A stretch of 64,000 nucleotides of DNA from Jannaschia sp. M317 (GTDB lineage Bacteria > Pseudomonadota > Alphaproteobacteria > Rhodobacterales > Rhodobacteraceae): contig NZ_CP081155.1 of the NCBI RefSeq assembly GCF_025141175.1, forward strand, positions 2,757,001 through 2,821,000. Direction: 5' to 3'. Below are positions 54,741-63,197 of the stretch, piece by piece (the first letter of the stretch is position 1; every line of letters starts with the position of its first letter). The position numbers were made by a program, and so were the translations under genes. The notes beneath the pieces are model-generated. The model worked only from the letters and a program-made list of their open reading frames with translations. It had not been told where the DNA came from and did not search any database.

Positions 54741-54806
54741 GATTGACTATGGTACTTTTGGTTGCTTAGCCTGTCGAGAGAAAACTACTCGTTGAAAGGG
54801 AATGCT
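54741..54806. promoter_or_regulatory. Divergent promoter gap of the catabolic cluster
   Basis: 66 bases separate the two divergent start codons. AT-rich patches are seen (GGTACTTTTGG, GAAAACTACTC). No confident -35/-10 pair or operator can be named. Such a short gap implies shared control, most simply by the adjacent RpiR protein. Confidence 0.5.
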
Positions 54807-57245
54807 GTGGCAGCTGAGTTTCCACCGACTGCACGCGTGGTCATCGTAGGCGGCGGCGTCATGGGCGTGGGCCTGGCCTATCATCTGGGGCACGAGGGCT
54901 GGGGTGCCGACACGGTGCTGCTTGAAAAGGCGGAACTTACATCGGGCAGCACCTGGCATGCGGCAGGCCAGATCACCCATTCGACGTCCAGCTTCGGCTT
55001 GGGCAAGTGCGTTGACTACAACGTCAACCTCTACTCTGGCGGGTTGGAGGCAGAGACGGGCCAGCCAGTCACATGGCACGGCTGCGGGTCATTCCGTCTG
55101 GCGTACACGACAGATGAAATGGATTGGTTGCGCCACACCCTGTCCGTCGGTCGATCGCTGGGTTTCAACATCGAGTTGGTGGGGCCCGAAAAGGTCGCCG
55201 AGCTGCATCCGTTCTACAACCTCACGGGCGTTCTGGGCGCGTTGCACACGCCGGACGATGGCCATGTGGACCCCACGAACGTGACAATGGCCATGGCCGC
55301 AGGTGCGCGTCAAAAGGGCGTTAAGATCATACGCCAGTGTCGCGCAACAAACATAACCCAACTGCCCAATGGCGAATGGCAAGTCGAGACCGACAAGGGA
55401 ACCATCACCTGCGAACATGTGGTTAACGCCGGTGGTACCTATGCCCGGCAGATGGGCGAATGGTCAGGGCTGCAACTGCCGATGACATCGATGACCCACC
55501 ATTATTTCGTCACCGAACCTGTCCCCGAATTCGAAGCCCTGGAAACTGAATTGCCCGTCATCCGGGACGACAGAAAGGTATCGGGCTACATCCGGATGGA
55601 GCAGAAACGCGGGCTGATCGGGATCTATGAAAAGGAGAACCCGAACTCCGTCTGGCACGATCATTGCCCATGGGACTATGAAAACTGGCTCTTTGACGCC
55701 GATTACGACCGCATCATGCCCTATCTGGAAGAAAGTCTGAACCGGATGCCGATCTTCGCCACGCTGGGCATTCAGCGCGAGGTTCACGGTGCCATCAGCC
55801 ATCCGCCGGACGGCAATCCGCTGATTGGCCCGGCCCCCGGCGTGCGCAATTACTGGTGTTGCTGCGGCACGCAGATCGGCATCGGTTGGGGTCCGGGCCT
55901 GACCCGCGAATTGGCCCGGTGGATGGTTCATGGTGCGGCCGATATCTCCATGCGGGACTATGATCCGCGACGCTTTGGCAGCTATGCGAAGAAAGAGTGG
56001 CAGGTCGTGAAGGCCGAAGAGGATTATTGCCTGCGCCACGAAATTCCGTTTCCGCATTTCAACCGACTGGCAGGTCGTCCGATCAAGCCCTCGCCTTTAT
56101 ACGAGTTGCTCAAATCCAAAGGTGCCGTGCACGAAGAAGTCTACGGCTTCGAACGCCCCCGCTGGTTTGCCAAAGACGGCGTGGCACAGCAGGATCACTA
56201 TTCATTCAACCGCACACCCGTGGATGACATCGTCGCGGCCGAAGTCAAAGCCGTCCGCGAAACTGTGGGCATCATGGACGTCACCGCCTTTACCAAGATA
56301 CTTGTCTCTGGGCCTGACGCCTACGCGCTTTTGGACCGCCTGACCGCAAACCGCATGCCGCAAAAGGTTGGGTCGATCACGCTGACGCATATGCTGAACC
56401 GCGCGGGCCGGATCGAGCTTGAGACCACCATCGTCCGCCTTGCGGATGACCAGTTCTATCTGGTTTGCGCGGCCTTCTTCGAGCAACGCATGCTGGATCA
56501 CCTGAACCAGCACCGCGACGCCGAGAACGCCACGATCATCGCGTTGTCGTCCGAGTGGTCCGCGCTGTCCCTAAACGGGCCGCGTGCACGGGATGTTCTG
56601 GGCGCATGCACCGAGGCGGATCTTTCCAACGCCGGGTTCCGTTGGCTGTCTGCAAGGCAAGTCACCATCGCCGGTCACGAGATTTGGGCGTTCCGCATGT
56701 CCTATGCCGGGGAACTGGGGTGGGAATTCCATATGCCCAACGCCGCCTGTCTTGATGTCTACACTGCCCTATGGGCCGCAGGCGAGGCGCATGGGATCGC
56801 GGACTACGGGTCCTTTGCGATGAACGTGATGCGGATGGAAAAGGGTTTCAAAGGGGCCGGTGAATTGACCAATGAGGTCACCCTGGCCGAGGCAGATGTC
56901 TTGCGATTCACACGCACAGACAAAGACTATCTCGGCCGCGACCGGACCCTTGACGCGAACCTGCGATGGGTCTGCGCCTATCTTGAAATTGAACCCGACG
57001 GCCAGGCGGACGGCCATGGCGGCGAGGCCGTATTGTGGGGGGACAAGGTCGTGGGATCGACCGCATCGGTAGCCTATGGACCGACTGTCGGCAAAATCCT
57101 CGCCTTTGCCTACATCAAACCAGAAGCCGCCGAACCGGACACGCAATTGCAGGTGATCATCCATGGCGCGCCGCGTGCCGCGAAGGTTCTGGCCGCACCC
57201 GCCTATGATCCGGAAAGCCAAAAACCACGTGTGGACGCGACATGA
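54807..57245 (+). CDS. Dimethylglycine dehydrogenase-like flavoprotein with GcvT-type folate domain
   Basis: An 812-residue enzyme. The N-terminal DAO-type domain has the FAD-binding motif VVIVGGGVMGVG and His51 in SGSTWHAAGQ, equivalent to the histidine that binds FAD covalently in dimethylglycine dehydrogenase. A linker is followed by a C-terminal aminomethyltransferase (GcvT) domain (SLNGPRARDVLGA, YAGELGWEFHMP, RMEKGFKGAGELTNE) for folate capture of the methyl carbon. It would demethylate a tertiary or secondary N-methyl amine. A GTG at 54807 with AAAGGGA upstream was chosen as start; ATG 54802 is out of frame. Confidence 0.92.
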   Translation: MAAEFPPTARVVIVGGGVMGVGLAYHLGHEGWGADTVLLEKAELTSGSTWHAAGQITHSTSSFGLGKCVDYNVNLYSGGLEAETGQPVTWHGCGSFRLAYTTDEMDWLRHTLSVGRSLGFNIELVGPEKVAELHPFYNLTGVLGALHTPDDGHVDPTNVTMAMAAGARQKGVKIIRQCRATNITQLPNGEWQVETDKGTITCEHVVNAGGTYARQMGEWSGLQLPMTSMTHHYFVTEPVPEFEALETELPVIRDDRKVSGYIRMEQKRGLIGIYEKENPNSVWHDHCPWDYENWLFDADYDRIMPYLEESLNRMPIFATLGIQREVHGAISHPPDGNPLIGPAPGVRNYWCCCGTQIGIGWGPGLTRELARWMVHGAADISMRDYDPRRFGSYAKKEWQVVKAEEDYCLRHEIPFPHFNRLAGRPIKPSPLYELLKSKGAVHEEVYGFERPRWFAKDGVAQQDHYSFNRTPVDDIVAAEVKAVRETVGIMDVTAFTKILVSGPDAYALLDRLTANRMPQKVGSITLTHMLNRAGRIELETTIVRLADDQFYLVCAAFFEQRMLDHLNQHRDAENATIIALSSEWSALSLNGPRARDVLGACTEADLSNAGFRWLSARQVTIAGHEIWAFRMSYAGELGWEFHMPNAACLDVYTALWAAGEAHGIADYGSFAMNVMRMEKGFKGAGELTNEVTLAEADVLRFTRTDKDYLGRDRTLDANLRWVCAYLEIEPDGQADGHGGEAVLWGDKVVGSTASVAYGPTVGKILAFAYIKPEAAEPDTQLQVIIHGAPRAAKVLAAPAYDPESQKPRVDAT

Positions 57246-58324
57246 CCCTTCCGAACACGATGCGTGCGATGGTGACGATGGGGCACGGCGACCTGGATCA
57301 AATGGTGCTGCACCAGGACTGGCCGCGGCCTGAACCCACAGCTGGCGAAGTCCTGATCCGCGTCGGCGCCTGCGGGTTGAACAACACGGACGTCAACACG
57401 CGCTCGGGTTGGTATTCCAAGACCGTGACGGACGCCACAACCGGCGGCTCTTTTGCCGAAGTCGGCAAGGACGATCCGACCTGGGGCGGAGCGCCAATCC
57501 TGTTTCCTCGGATCCAGGGGGCCGATGTGTGCGGCAGGATCGTGGCCGTTGGGGCAGGCGTTGACGCCGCGCGCATCGGTGAACGGGTCATTACGGATGG
57601 CTGGTTGCGCGACACCGATCACCTGGATGACATTAACAAAACTGGCTATTTCGGGTCCGAACGCGACGGCGGCTTCGCGGAATACACGTCCATCCCTGCG
57701 CGCAATGCCCTTGTGATCAAATCTGACCTGTCCGACGCAGAGCTTGCGACCTTTTCCTGCTCCTATTCTACCGCCGAAGGCATGCTGACACGAGCGCAGG
57801 TCTCGGCCAGTGATACGGTCCTGATCCCCGGTGCGTCAGGTGGCGTCGGTGGCGCATTGGTGCAACTGGCAAAGCGGCGCGGCGCGCGTGTGATCGCAAT
57901 GGCGTCGGCTGCCAAGCATGCAGATGTTGCAGCGCTGGGCCCGGATGCAATCCTGCCCCGCGCGCCGGATAACCTGCGCAAGGCACTCGGCGACGCAAGG
58001 ATCACGGTTGTCGCGGACGTGGTAGGCGGTCCTGGTTGGGCGGCCCTGATTAATGTGCTGGAACGTGGCGGGCGCTACACCTGTTCCGGTGCGATCGCGG
58101 GGCCGATGGTCGATCTGGATTTGCGCACGTTCTACCTGCGTGATCTGACGTTCACAGGCTCTACGGTGATCGCGCCCGAGGTCATGCCGAACCTGGTTCG
58201 CTATATCGAACAGGGCGACATCAAGCCCAGCCTTGCCGCGACCTATCCCTTGGATCAGCTGCACCAGGCGCAAGCGGCCTTCATTGCAAAGAAACACACG
58301 GGCAATATCGTGGTTTGCCTATGA
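57242..58324 (+). CDS. MDR-family alcohol dehydrogenase/quinone reductase-like
   Basis: A 360-residue medium-chain dehydrogenase with N-terminal CGLNNTDVNTRSGWY and the nucleotide motif IPGASGGVGGALVQLAKRRGARVIAM. No structural zinc cysteine lobe is visible, so it resembles NAD(P)H:quinone reductase-like MDRs more than classical zinc alcohol dehydrogenases. Coupled to the genes on both sides by four-base overlaps. Oxidises or reduces an intermediate of unknown structure. Confidence 0.88.
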   Translation: MTLPNTMRAMVTMGHGDLDQMVLHQDWPRPEPTAGEVLIRVGACGLNNTDVNTRSGWYSKTVTDATTGGSFAEVGKDDPTWGGAPILFPRIQGADVCGRIVAVGAGVDAARIGERVITDGWLRDTDHLDDINKTGYFGSERDGGFAEYTSIPARNALVIKSDLSDAELATFSCSYSTAEGMLTRAQVSASDTVLIPGASGGVGGALVQLAKRRGARVIAMASAAKHADVAALGPDAILPRAPDNLRKALGDARITVVADVVGGPGWAALINVLERGGRYTCSGAIAGPMVDLDLRTFYLRDLTFTGSTVIAPEVMPNLVRYIEQGDIKPSLAATYPLDQLHQAQAAFIAKKHTGNIVVCL

Positions 58325-59427
58325 AAATAACGGAAATCTCGGTCTATCAGATCAACCTTCCGCTGGAGCATCCCTATTGGCTGTCTGGTGGCCGGCTGAA
58401 GTTCGAAGTGCTGGACGCAACGCTGGTCAGGATCGTGACGGACGCGGGTCTGATCGGATGGGGTGAAGGCACGCCATGGGGGCACACCTACGTGCCAGCC
58501 CACGGACCCGGACTCCGCGCGGGGATTGCGACGATGGCCCCTTTCATCCTGGGTCACGACCCGCGCCGGGTCCTGGACGTGGAACGCGCGATGGACCTGG
58601 CCTTGCCTGGCCATCTCTATGCCAAAAGCCCGATTGATATGGCGTGCTGGGATATTGCAGGACAGGCAGCAGGTCTGCCGATCGCAGATCTGATGGGCGG
58701 CGGGTCCCGTACGCCGCGACCCATCGCGTCATCGGTCGGGGCCAAGACGGCGGCAGAAACCCGCACCGTGATCGAGCGTTACCGCGCGCGGGGCTACCTC
58801 GCCCATTCGGTCAAGATCGGTGGTGATGTGGACCGCGACATCGCGCGCATTCGCGACGTTGAAAGCATCCGGCTCGAGGGGGAAATCGTGCTCTACGACG
58901 TCAATCGTGGCTGGACACGCCAACAGGCCCTGCGGGTCATGTCGGCCACGCGAGATCTTAACGTGATGTTTGAACAACCCTGCGAAACGCTCGACGACAT
59001 TGCGGCCCTGCGCGGCAAGCATTCAGCGGCAGTATCAGTGGATGAAACGTTGAATACCCTGCAAGACGCCGCCCGCATCGCGCGTGACGGGCTGGCAGAG
59101 GTGTTCGGGATCAAGCTGAACCGCGTCGGTGGCCTCACCAAGGCGGCCCGCATGCGCGACATCGCCCTGGCCCACGGCATCGACATGTTCGTGATGGCGA
59201 CAGGTGGTTCCGTCCTGGCGGATGCCGAGGCGCTGCATCTCGCGGCCACTATCCCTGACGCAAATTGCCACGCGGTCTGGGCCTGCCAGGATATGCTGAC
59301 GGTGGATATCGCAGGCGGTCGGGGGCCGCGCAACGTTGATGGGCACCTGTCATTGCCCGCTGATCCCGGCCTTGGCGTCCACCCTGACGAAGATGCGCTT
59401 GGCCCACCCGTAGCCGTCTACACCTGA
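58321..59427 (+). CDS. Enolase-superfamily enzyme (mandelate racemase/muconate lactonising subgroup)
   Basis: A 368-residue enzyme with the barrel residues Lys165 (SVKIGG), metal ligands Asp193, Glu218 (FEQPCE) and Asp241 (SVDETL), and Lys265 (GIKLNRVGG). The overall shape, including GWGEGTPWGHTYVPAHGPG near the N-terminus and Trp320, recalls the proline-betaine/hydroxyproline-betaine epimerase (HpbD) branch. Compared with HpbD as I remember it, the substrate-binding Asp292 position is not acidic here (about Met292), so the substrate differs. An epimerase or racemase of an N-methylated amino acid is the best guess. Confidence 0.85.
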   Translation: MKITEISVYQINLPLEHPYWLSGGRLKFEVLDATLVRIVTDAGLIGWGEGTPWGHTYVPAHGPGLRAGIATMAPFILGHDPRRVLDVERAMDLALPGHLYAKSPIDMACWDIAGQAAGLPIADLMGGGSRTPRPIASSVGAKTAAETRTVIERYRARGYLAHSVKIGGDVDRDIARIRDVESIRLEGEIVLYDVNRGWTRQQALRVMSATRDLNVMFEQPCETLDDIAALRGKHSAAVSVDETLNTLQDAARIARDGLAEVFGIKLNRVGGLTKAARMRDIALAHGIDMFVMATGGSVLADAEALHLAATIPDANCHAVWACQDMLTVDIAGGRGPRNVDGHLSLPADPGLGVHPDEDALGPPVAVYT

Positions 59428-59495
59428 GGGTTCACACGCAGGTCACGGGCATCCCCCGACTTCTTCACGATCATCACCTAAACCGGGCCAGAAAC

Positions 59496-60773
59496 ATGCA
59501 AAAGTTGACGTCACAATCAGAGTGGATCACCCGTGCGAAGGCCGTCCTTCCCGCCGGGGGCTTTGGGAACTTCGATCCGGGCATCGTGATCGCCAAAGGT
59601 CACGGCAGCCGCGTATGGGATGAGGACGGCAAGGAATACATCGACTACCTGATAGGATCTGGCCCGATGCTTCTTGGCCATGGTCACCCCGAGGTTATGG
59701 AAGCCGTCCTAGAACAATTGCCCAAAGGCATGACGTTCTTCGCCAACAACGCCAAGGGCGTCGAACTGGCCGAGGCCATCGTCGACGCCGTACCATGTTG
59801 CGAGCAGGTCCGGTTCGTCGCATCGGGGGGCGAAGCCGACATGTACGCCATCCGACTGGCGCGCGCGTACACGGGTCGCAACAAGATCCTGAAATTCGAA
59901 GGCGGATACCACGGAATGAGCGCTGAGGCCCAGATGAGCCTGGCCCCCTTGGCGCGGGTGAATTTCCCTCAGGCCGTCCCTGACAGCGCGGGAATCCCAC
60001 AGGGCGTTGCGGATCAAATGCTGATCGCGCCCTACAATGACCTAGCGGCAGTCGAAGCGCTGTTGAATGAACACAAAGACGTCGCCGCAATCATCGCGGA
60101 ACCGCTTCAACGGATCATTCCTGCCGAACCGGGTTATCTGCAGGGCCTGCGTGACTTGTGCGACAGGCATTCCGTGATGCTGATCTTCGACGAAATCGTC
60201 ACTGGATTCCGATTGGCCTATGGCGGCGCTCAGGAACGCTATGGCGTCACACCAGACATTTGCACTTTGGGCAAGATAATCGGCGGAGGCTTTCCCCTTG
60301 CCGCCCTTGGCGCCAGCACTGAAATCATGCAGCATTTTGACAAATCAATTGTTGGATCCGACAAGTGGCTCATGCAATTGGGGACCCTGTCCGGAAACCC
60401 TGTCGCAGCGGCTGCGGGTCTCAAGACGATGGAGGTTCTGCGCCGACCAGGAAGCTACGAAAGACTGCGGACGATCGGTAGATCCCTTCAGGATATGCAG
60501 AGGGATGCTCTGTCAGAGGCGGGCATCGCGCATCAAATCTGCGGCGACGAAACCCTGTTCGACATCTTTTTCACAGAGACTGCATGCAGGGATTACCGAT
60601 CCGCAAAGCATGATGATCCCGCGCAAAATGCCACATATAATACGGTCCTGCGCAAACACGGTGTCTTCAAGTCACCTGGAAAACTCTATCCCTCCCTCGC
60701 GATTACCGAAGCGGACTTGGAGCAGACACGATTTGCTGTGCTCGAAGCTGTTCAATCGACTTTCCTGGACTAG
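59496..60773 (+). CDS. Class III aminotransferase
   Basis: A 425-residue PLP enzyme of the glutamate-1-semialdehyde aminomutase/class III aminotransferase group: SGGEADMYAIRLARAYTGRNK, IFDEIVTGFR (Asp232) and the PLP lysine Lys260 in CTLGKIIGGGFPLAALGA. It is separated by 68 bases from the enolase gene. In this context it would remove an amino group late in the pathway; aminomutase activity is a possible alternative. It sits in lower-GC sequence. Confidence 0.9.
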   Translation: MQKLTSQSEWITRAKAVLPAGGFGNFDPGIVIAKGHGSRVWDEDGKEYIDYLIGSGPMLLGHGHPEVMEAVLEQLPKGMTFFANNAKGVELAEAIVDAVPCCEQVRFVASGGEADMYAIRLARAYTGRNKILKFEGGYHGMSAEAQMSLAPLARVNFPQAVPDSAGIPQGVADQMLIAPYNDLAAVEALLNEHKDVAAIIAEPLQRIIPAEPGYLQGLRDLCDRHSVMLIFDEIVTGFRLAYGGAQERYGVTPDICTLGKIIGGGFPLAALGASTEIMQHFDKSIVGSDKWLMQLGTLSGNPVAAAAGLKTMEVLRRPGSYERLRTIGRSLQDMQRDALSEAGIAHQICGDETLFDIFFTETACRDYRSAKHDDPAQNATYNTVLRKHGVFKSPGKLYPSLAITEADLEQTRFAVLEAVQSTFLD

Positions 60774-61005
60774 GAAAACCTGCCTCCTCGTCATTTCCAC
60801 GTGCGAGGCTGAAGAGTTTGTCAAACCGCACGAAAGGAACATCATCTGACCTGGGATCAGACCTCAGAAAGGGACACTGATCGACGTCGCCGCACGCGGA
60901 ATTCTGGGTTCGACGTGGATGCCTCCCTTGACCGGAGCAAGCTCAGGACCGTCAAATTGACCAAGGCGTTCTGGCGATCAGAAAGTAATCCAGAACTCAC
61001 TAATG

Positions 61006-62859
61006 CTATTCCCCCGAGGTCCCGCCAACAGCCTTTCTTTCAACATGGGAATAAACTGTCGTTCGAGAAACGCCCAGTGTTCTTGAGGTCAGCGCGACAT
61101 TTCCGCTACAATGGTTGTACATGCGATTGATCTCCCGGCACTTGGCCTCGCGAACCGAATTGCCCCTGCATCGCAGACAGACATGTCCGACAACCGTCGG
61201 AAGGCCGAGAATGCGTTCCACGTGTTCTTCTCGAATATTTCCGGCCTTCGAGTGAACAACGAGGAGCCTCAGCTGGTTGGCCAGGTCCGACATGTTTCGA
61301 GGGCGGTCAAATTTCTGCAGCAATGACATCGCAGAGCTTGAGAGCCGGTGCTTCGAAGAAATCCCAGCCAAGATGTTGGCGGCCACCAAGGCAAAGTCGT
61401 TTCGATCTTCCAACGTCGGCAAGTGCACCGTCATCTGAGTGAGGTTTTCATAGGTTCTGAGGACGTCGCCCGTCCATTCCCTGTCGGCGGCGTCGTCTGG
61501 AACGGCCGTCGACATGATGCACCAATTTGGCCTGATCATTTGCAACCGATCAATGAATTGCATGATCTTTCCTGCGGTGGGTCCCCGCATGGCCGCAAGA
61601 TTTTCAACGACAAGCATGCCATTTTCATGGTCGAGGATATCGCGCCGAGTATCCAGTTCAGTGATCAGTTCTGCTGGCGGACCGGATTTATCGGCGTAAT
61701 TCGCATGGCTGCAGTCAATGGTAACCAGTGGGCCGTCGGTTGCCAGACTTTGATGCACGGACTGCGCAAACGTCGTACGCCCCGACCCTGTCTGACCTGA
61801 AACACAAATCGGCAGGCGCGCCTTTGCCGATCGGATCGCAAGCCGCATGCTGTTGCGTACCCGCCCGTCATGGAACACCGGATCGTCCGAACGTTGCGGA
61901 ATCGAAAACACGGGCGATGTCGAAAGGGACACCCTTTTATGTGTTATCGAGTCACCGATGCGTGGGTGCGAAAATCGCATTCGCGCAAAATAACTCGCGT
62001 TCAACCAGTCGACCAAACGGACGACTTCGCCCAATCTCGTCTGAGAGACGATGGCCCCGAAGCCCCCTCGGAAGAGATCGGAAAACATCTTTGGTCCAGA
62101 AAGATCGATTCCATTGAAAAGTTGGCAAGCAGATCGATTTGCACCTGTTATACGACCATCTTCATCGACACTCACCATGCCGACGCTTTGGGTCGTCAAG
62201 TATTCCTGCCGAGGATGGAACTGAATGATCGCATCACCACGGTGATCGTTCACAAATAGCCGATTCTCGATGTTGCTGGCAGCCAGGGATACAAGCGCCT
62301 GGGTGTGGTTCTGGCGATCCGGCAATTCAGAAGACACATCAAGCAGACCGATAAGACGCCCTTGACTGTCAAATATTGGTGCCGCGACACAGGATACCCC
62401 CGCATGCCCCGCAAGAAAGTGCTCTGCGCCGGAAACGGCACTTGGTTCGCCTGTGTGCAGGGCAAGTCCAAGTCCATTTGTCCCGCGAAGATCTTCGGTC
62501 CAGATTGTACCGCACCGTACACTGCGAGAACAGGCGGACTCCTGGAACTGATGATCCATGAGCGCCTCAAGAACGACGCCTTGTGTATCGGCGTAGGCTA
62601 CCATGTGGTTCGTGCCCGATATCTGGTTGCTCAAAAGCTCCAACTCGGGACGAACGACGCTCAGCAGGATTTCGTGTTTTTCCTTCGCCTCGCGCAATTG
62701 GCTATGGGACACTGCTGCATCGGCAGACTTGGCTCTTGGATCCAGGCCTTTGCCGAGGCATCGCGCCCAGCTGTTCGCTATGGCCGCAGGAAGCGCATCA
62801 TGCTGAAATATCCCCTCGGATTCCAGCATGGCCCGTGCATCTGAAAGATCTCCCTGCAC
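61006..62859 (-). CDS. AcoR-like regulator with degenerate AAA+ domain
   Basis: A 617-residue regulator. N-terminal region (IANSWARCLGKGLDP) and GAF-like domain (RCGTIWTEDLRGTNGLGLAL, FLAGHAGVSCVAAPIFDSQGRLIGLLDVS) match AcoR proteins; a PAS-like part follows; the C-terminus is a Fis-type HTH (MYNHCSGNVALTSRTLGVSRTTVYSHVE). The AAA+ domain is altered: Walker A is GQTGSGRT (Lys to Arg), the Walker B region reads MLVVENL without the Asp-Glu pair, and the GAFTGA loop needed to contact sigma-54 is missing. The GTG at 62859 was chosen over an upstream start because of its GGAGG site. Confidence 0.87.
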   Translation of the reverse strand: MQGDLSDARAMLESEGIFQHDALPAAIANSWARCLGKGLDPRAKSADAAVSHSQLREAKEKHEILLSVVRPELELLSNQISGTNHMVAYADTQGVVLEALMDHQFQESACSRSVRCGTIWTEDLRGTNGLGLALHTGEPSAVSGAEHFLAGHAGVSCVAAPIFDSQGRLIGLLDVSSELPDRQNHTQALVSLAASNIENRLFVNDHRGDAIIQFHPRQEYLTTQSVGMVSVDEDGRITGANRSACQLFNGIDLSGPKMFSDLFRGGFGAIVSQTRLGEVVRLVDWLNASYFARMRFSHPRIGDSITHKRVSLSTSPVFSIPQRSDDPVFHDGRVRNSMRLAIRSAKARLPICVSGQTGSGRTTFAQSVHQSLATDGPLVTIDCSHANYADKSGPPAELITELDTRRDILDHENGMLVVENLAAMRGPTAGKIMQFIDRLQMIRPNWCIMSTAVPDDAADREWTGDVLRTYENLTQMTVHLPTLEDRNDFALVAANILAGISSKHRLSSSAMSLLQKFDRPRNMSDLANQLRLLVVHSKAGNIREEHVERILGLPTVVGHVCLRCRGNSVREAKCREINRMYNHCSGNVALTSRTLGVSRTTVYSHVERKAVGGTSGE

Positions 62860-63197
62860 CCTGCCCTCCCCACATACGTGCCAGATCAGTAGAAAACGGG
62901 CCGGGCATGAAAGCAAGTAAAGTGCCCAGTTTCTGGACACAGTTTGACGGCTGAAGCCCTGTTTCTGAACAACCTAGAAGCGTTACTTGCCAGTTTACCC
63001 AGTTTTAACTGAACGAACTGCTCTGGAGGGAGGCCGACAGGACGAGGCATGGGCCGCAAAGGCGGTCCGGACCCAAGCCGTGCGGGAGGCACGCGGGGTC
63101 CACTTTGGAATGCCGACTGTGCCCGGTCTTGCAATCCACAGGCGACCACACCCGCCACCAGAGCAGCGGAAAACTGGGAACGATCTGGGAGGATCTG
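62860..63197. other. Divergent promoter region with inverted repeats
   Basis: About 340 bases between the AcoR-like gene and the sugar dehydrogenase. It contains a near-perfect inverted repeat (62922-62940) and TGTTTCTGAACA (62960-62971), a partial palindrome reminiscent of regulator sites. No clear sigma-54 -24/-12 element was found, in keeping with the degenerate regulator. The right half is GC-richer and carries a GGAGG site before 63198. Confidence 0.5.
62922..62940. promoter_or_regulatory. Inverted repeat, possible operator
   Basis: GTGCCCAG-TTT-CTGGACAC is an 8-bp inverted repeat with one mismatch and a three-base spacer, 63-81 bases before the AcoR-like start. Likely a protein-binding site, possibly autoregulatory. 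Confidence 0.45.

Noticed and set aside
62860..62940. Hydrophobic N-terminal extension of the AcoR-like regulator
   Set aside because: The extra 27 residues do not fit the family and a better GTG start with GGAGG lies inside; the stretch also contains the inverted repeat.
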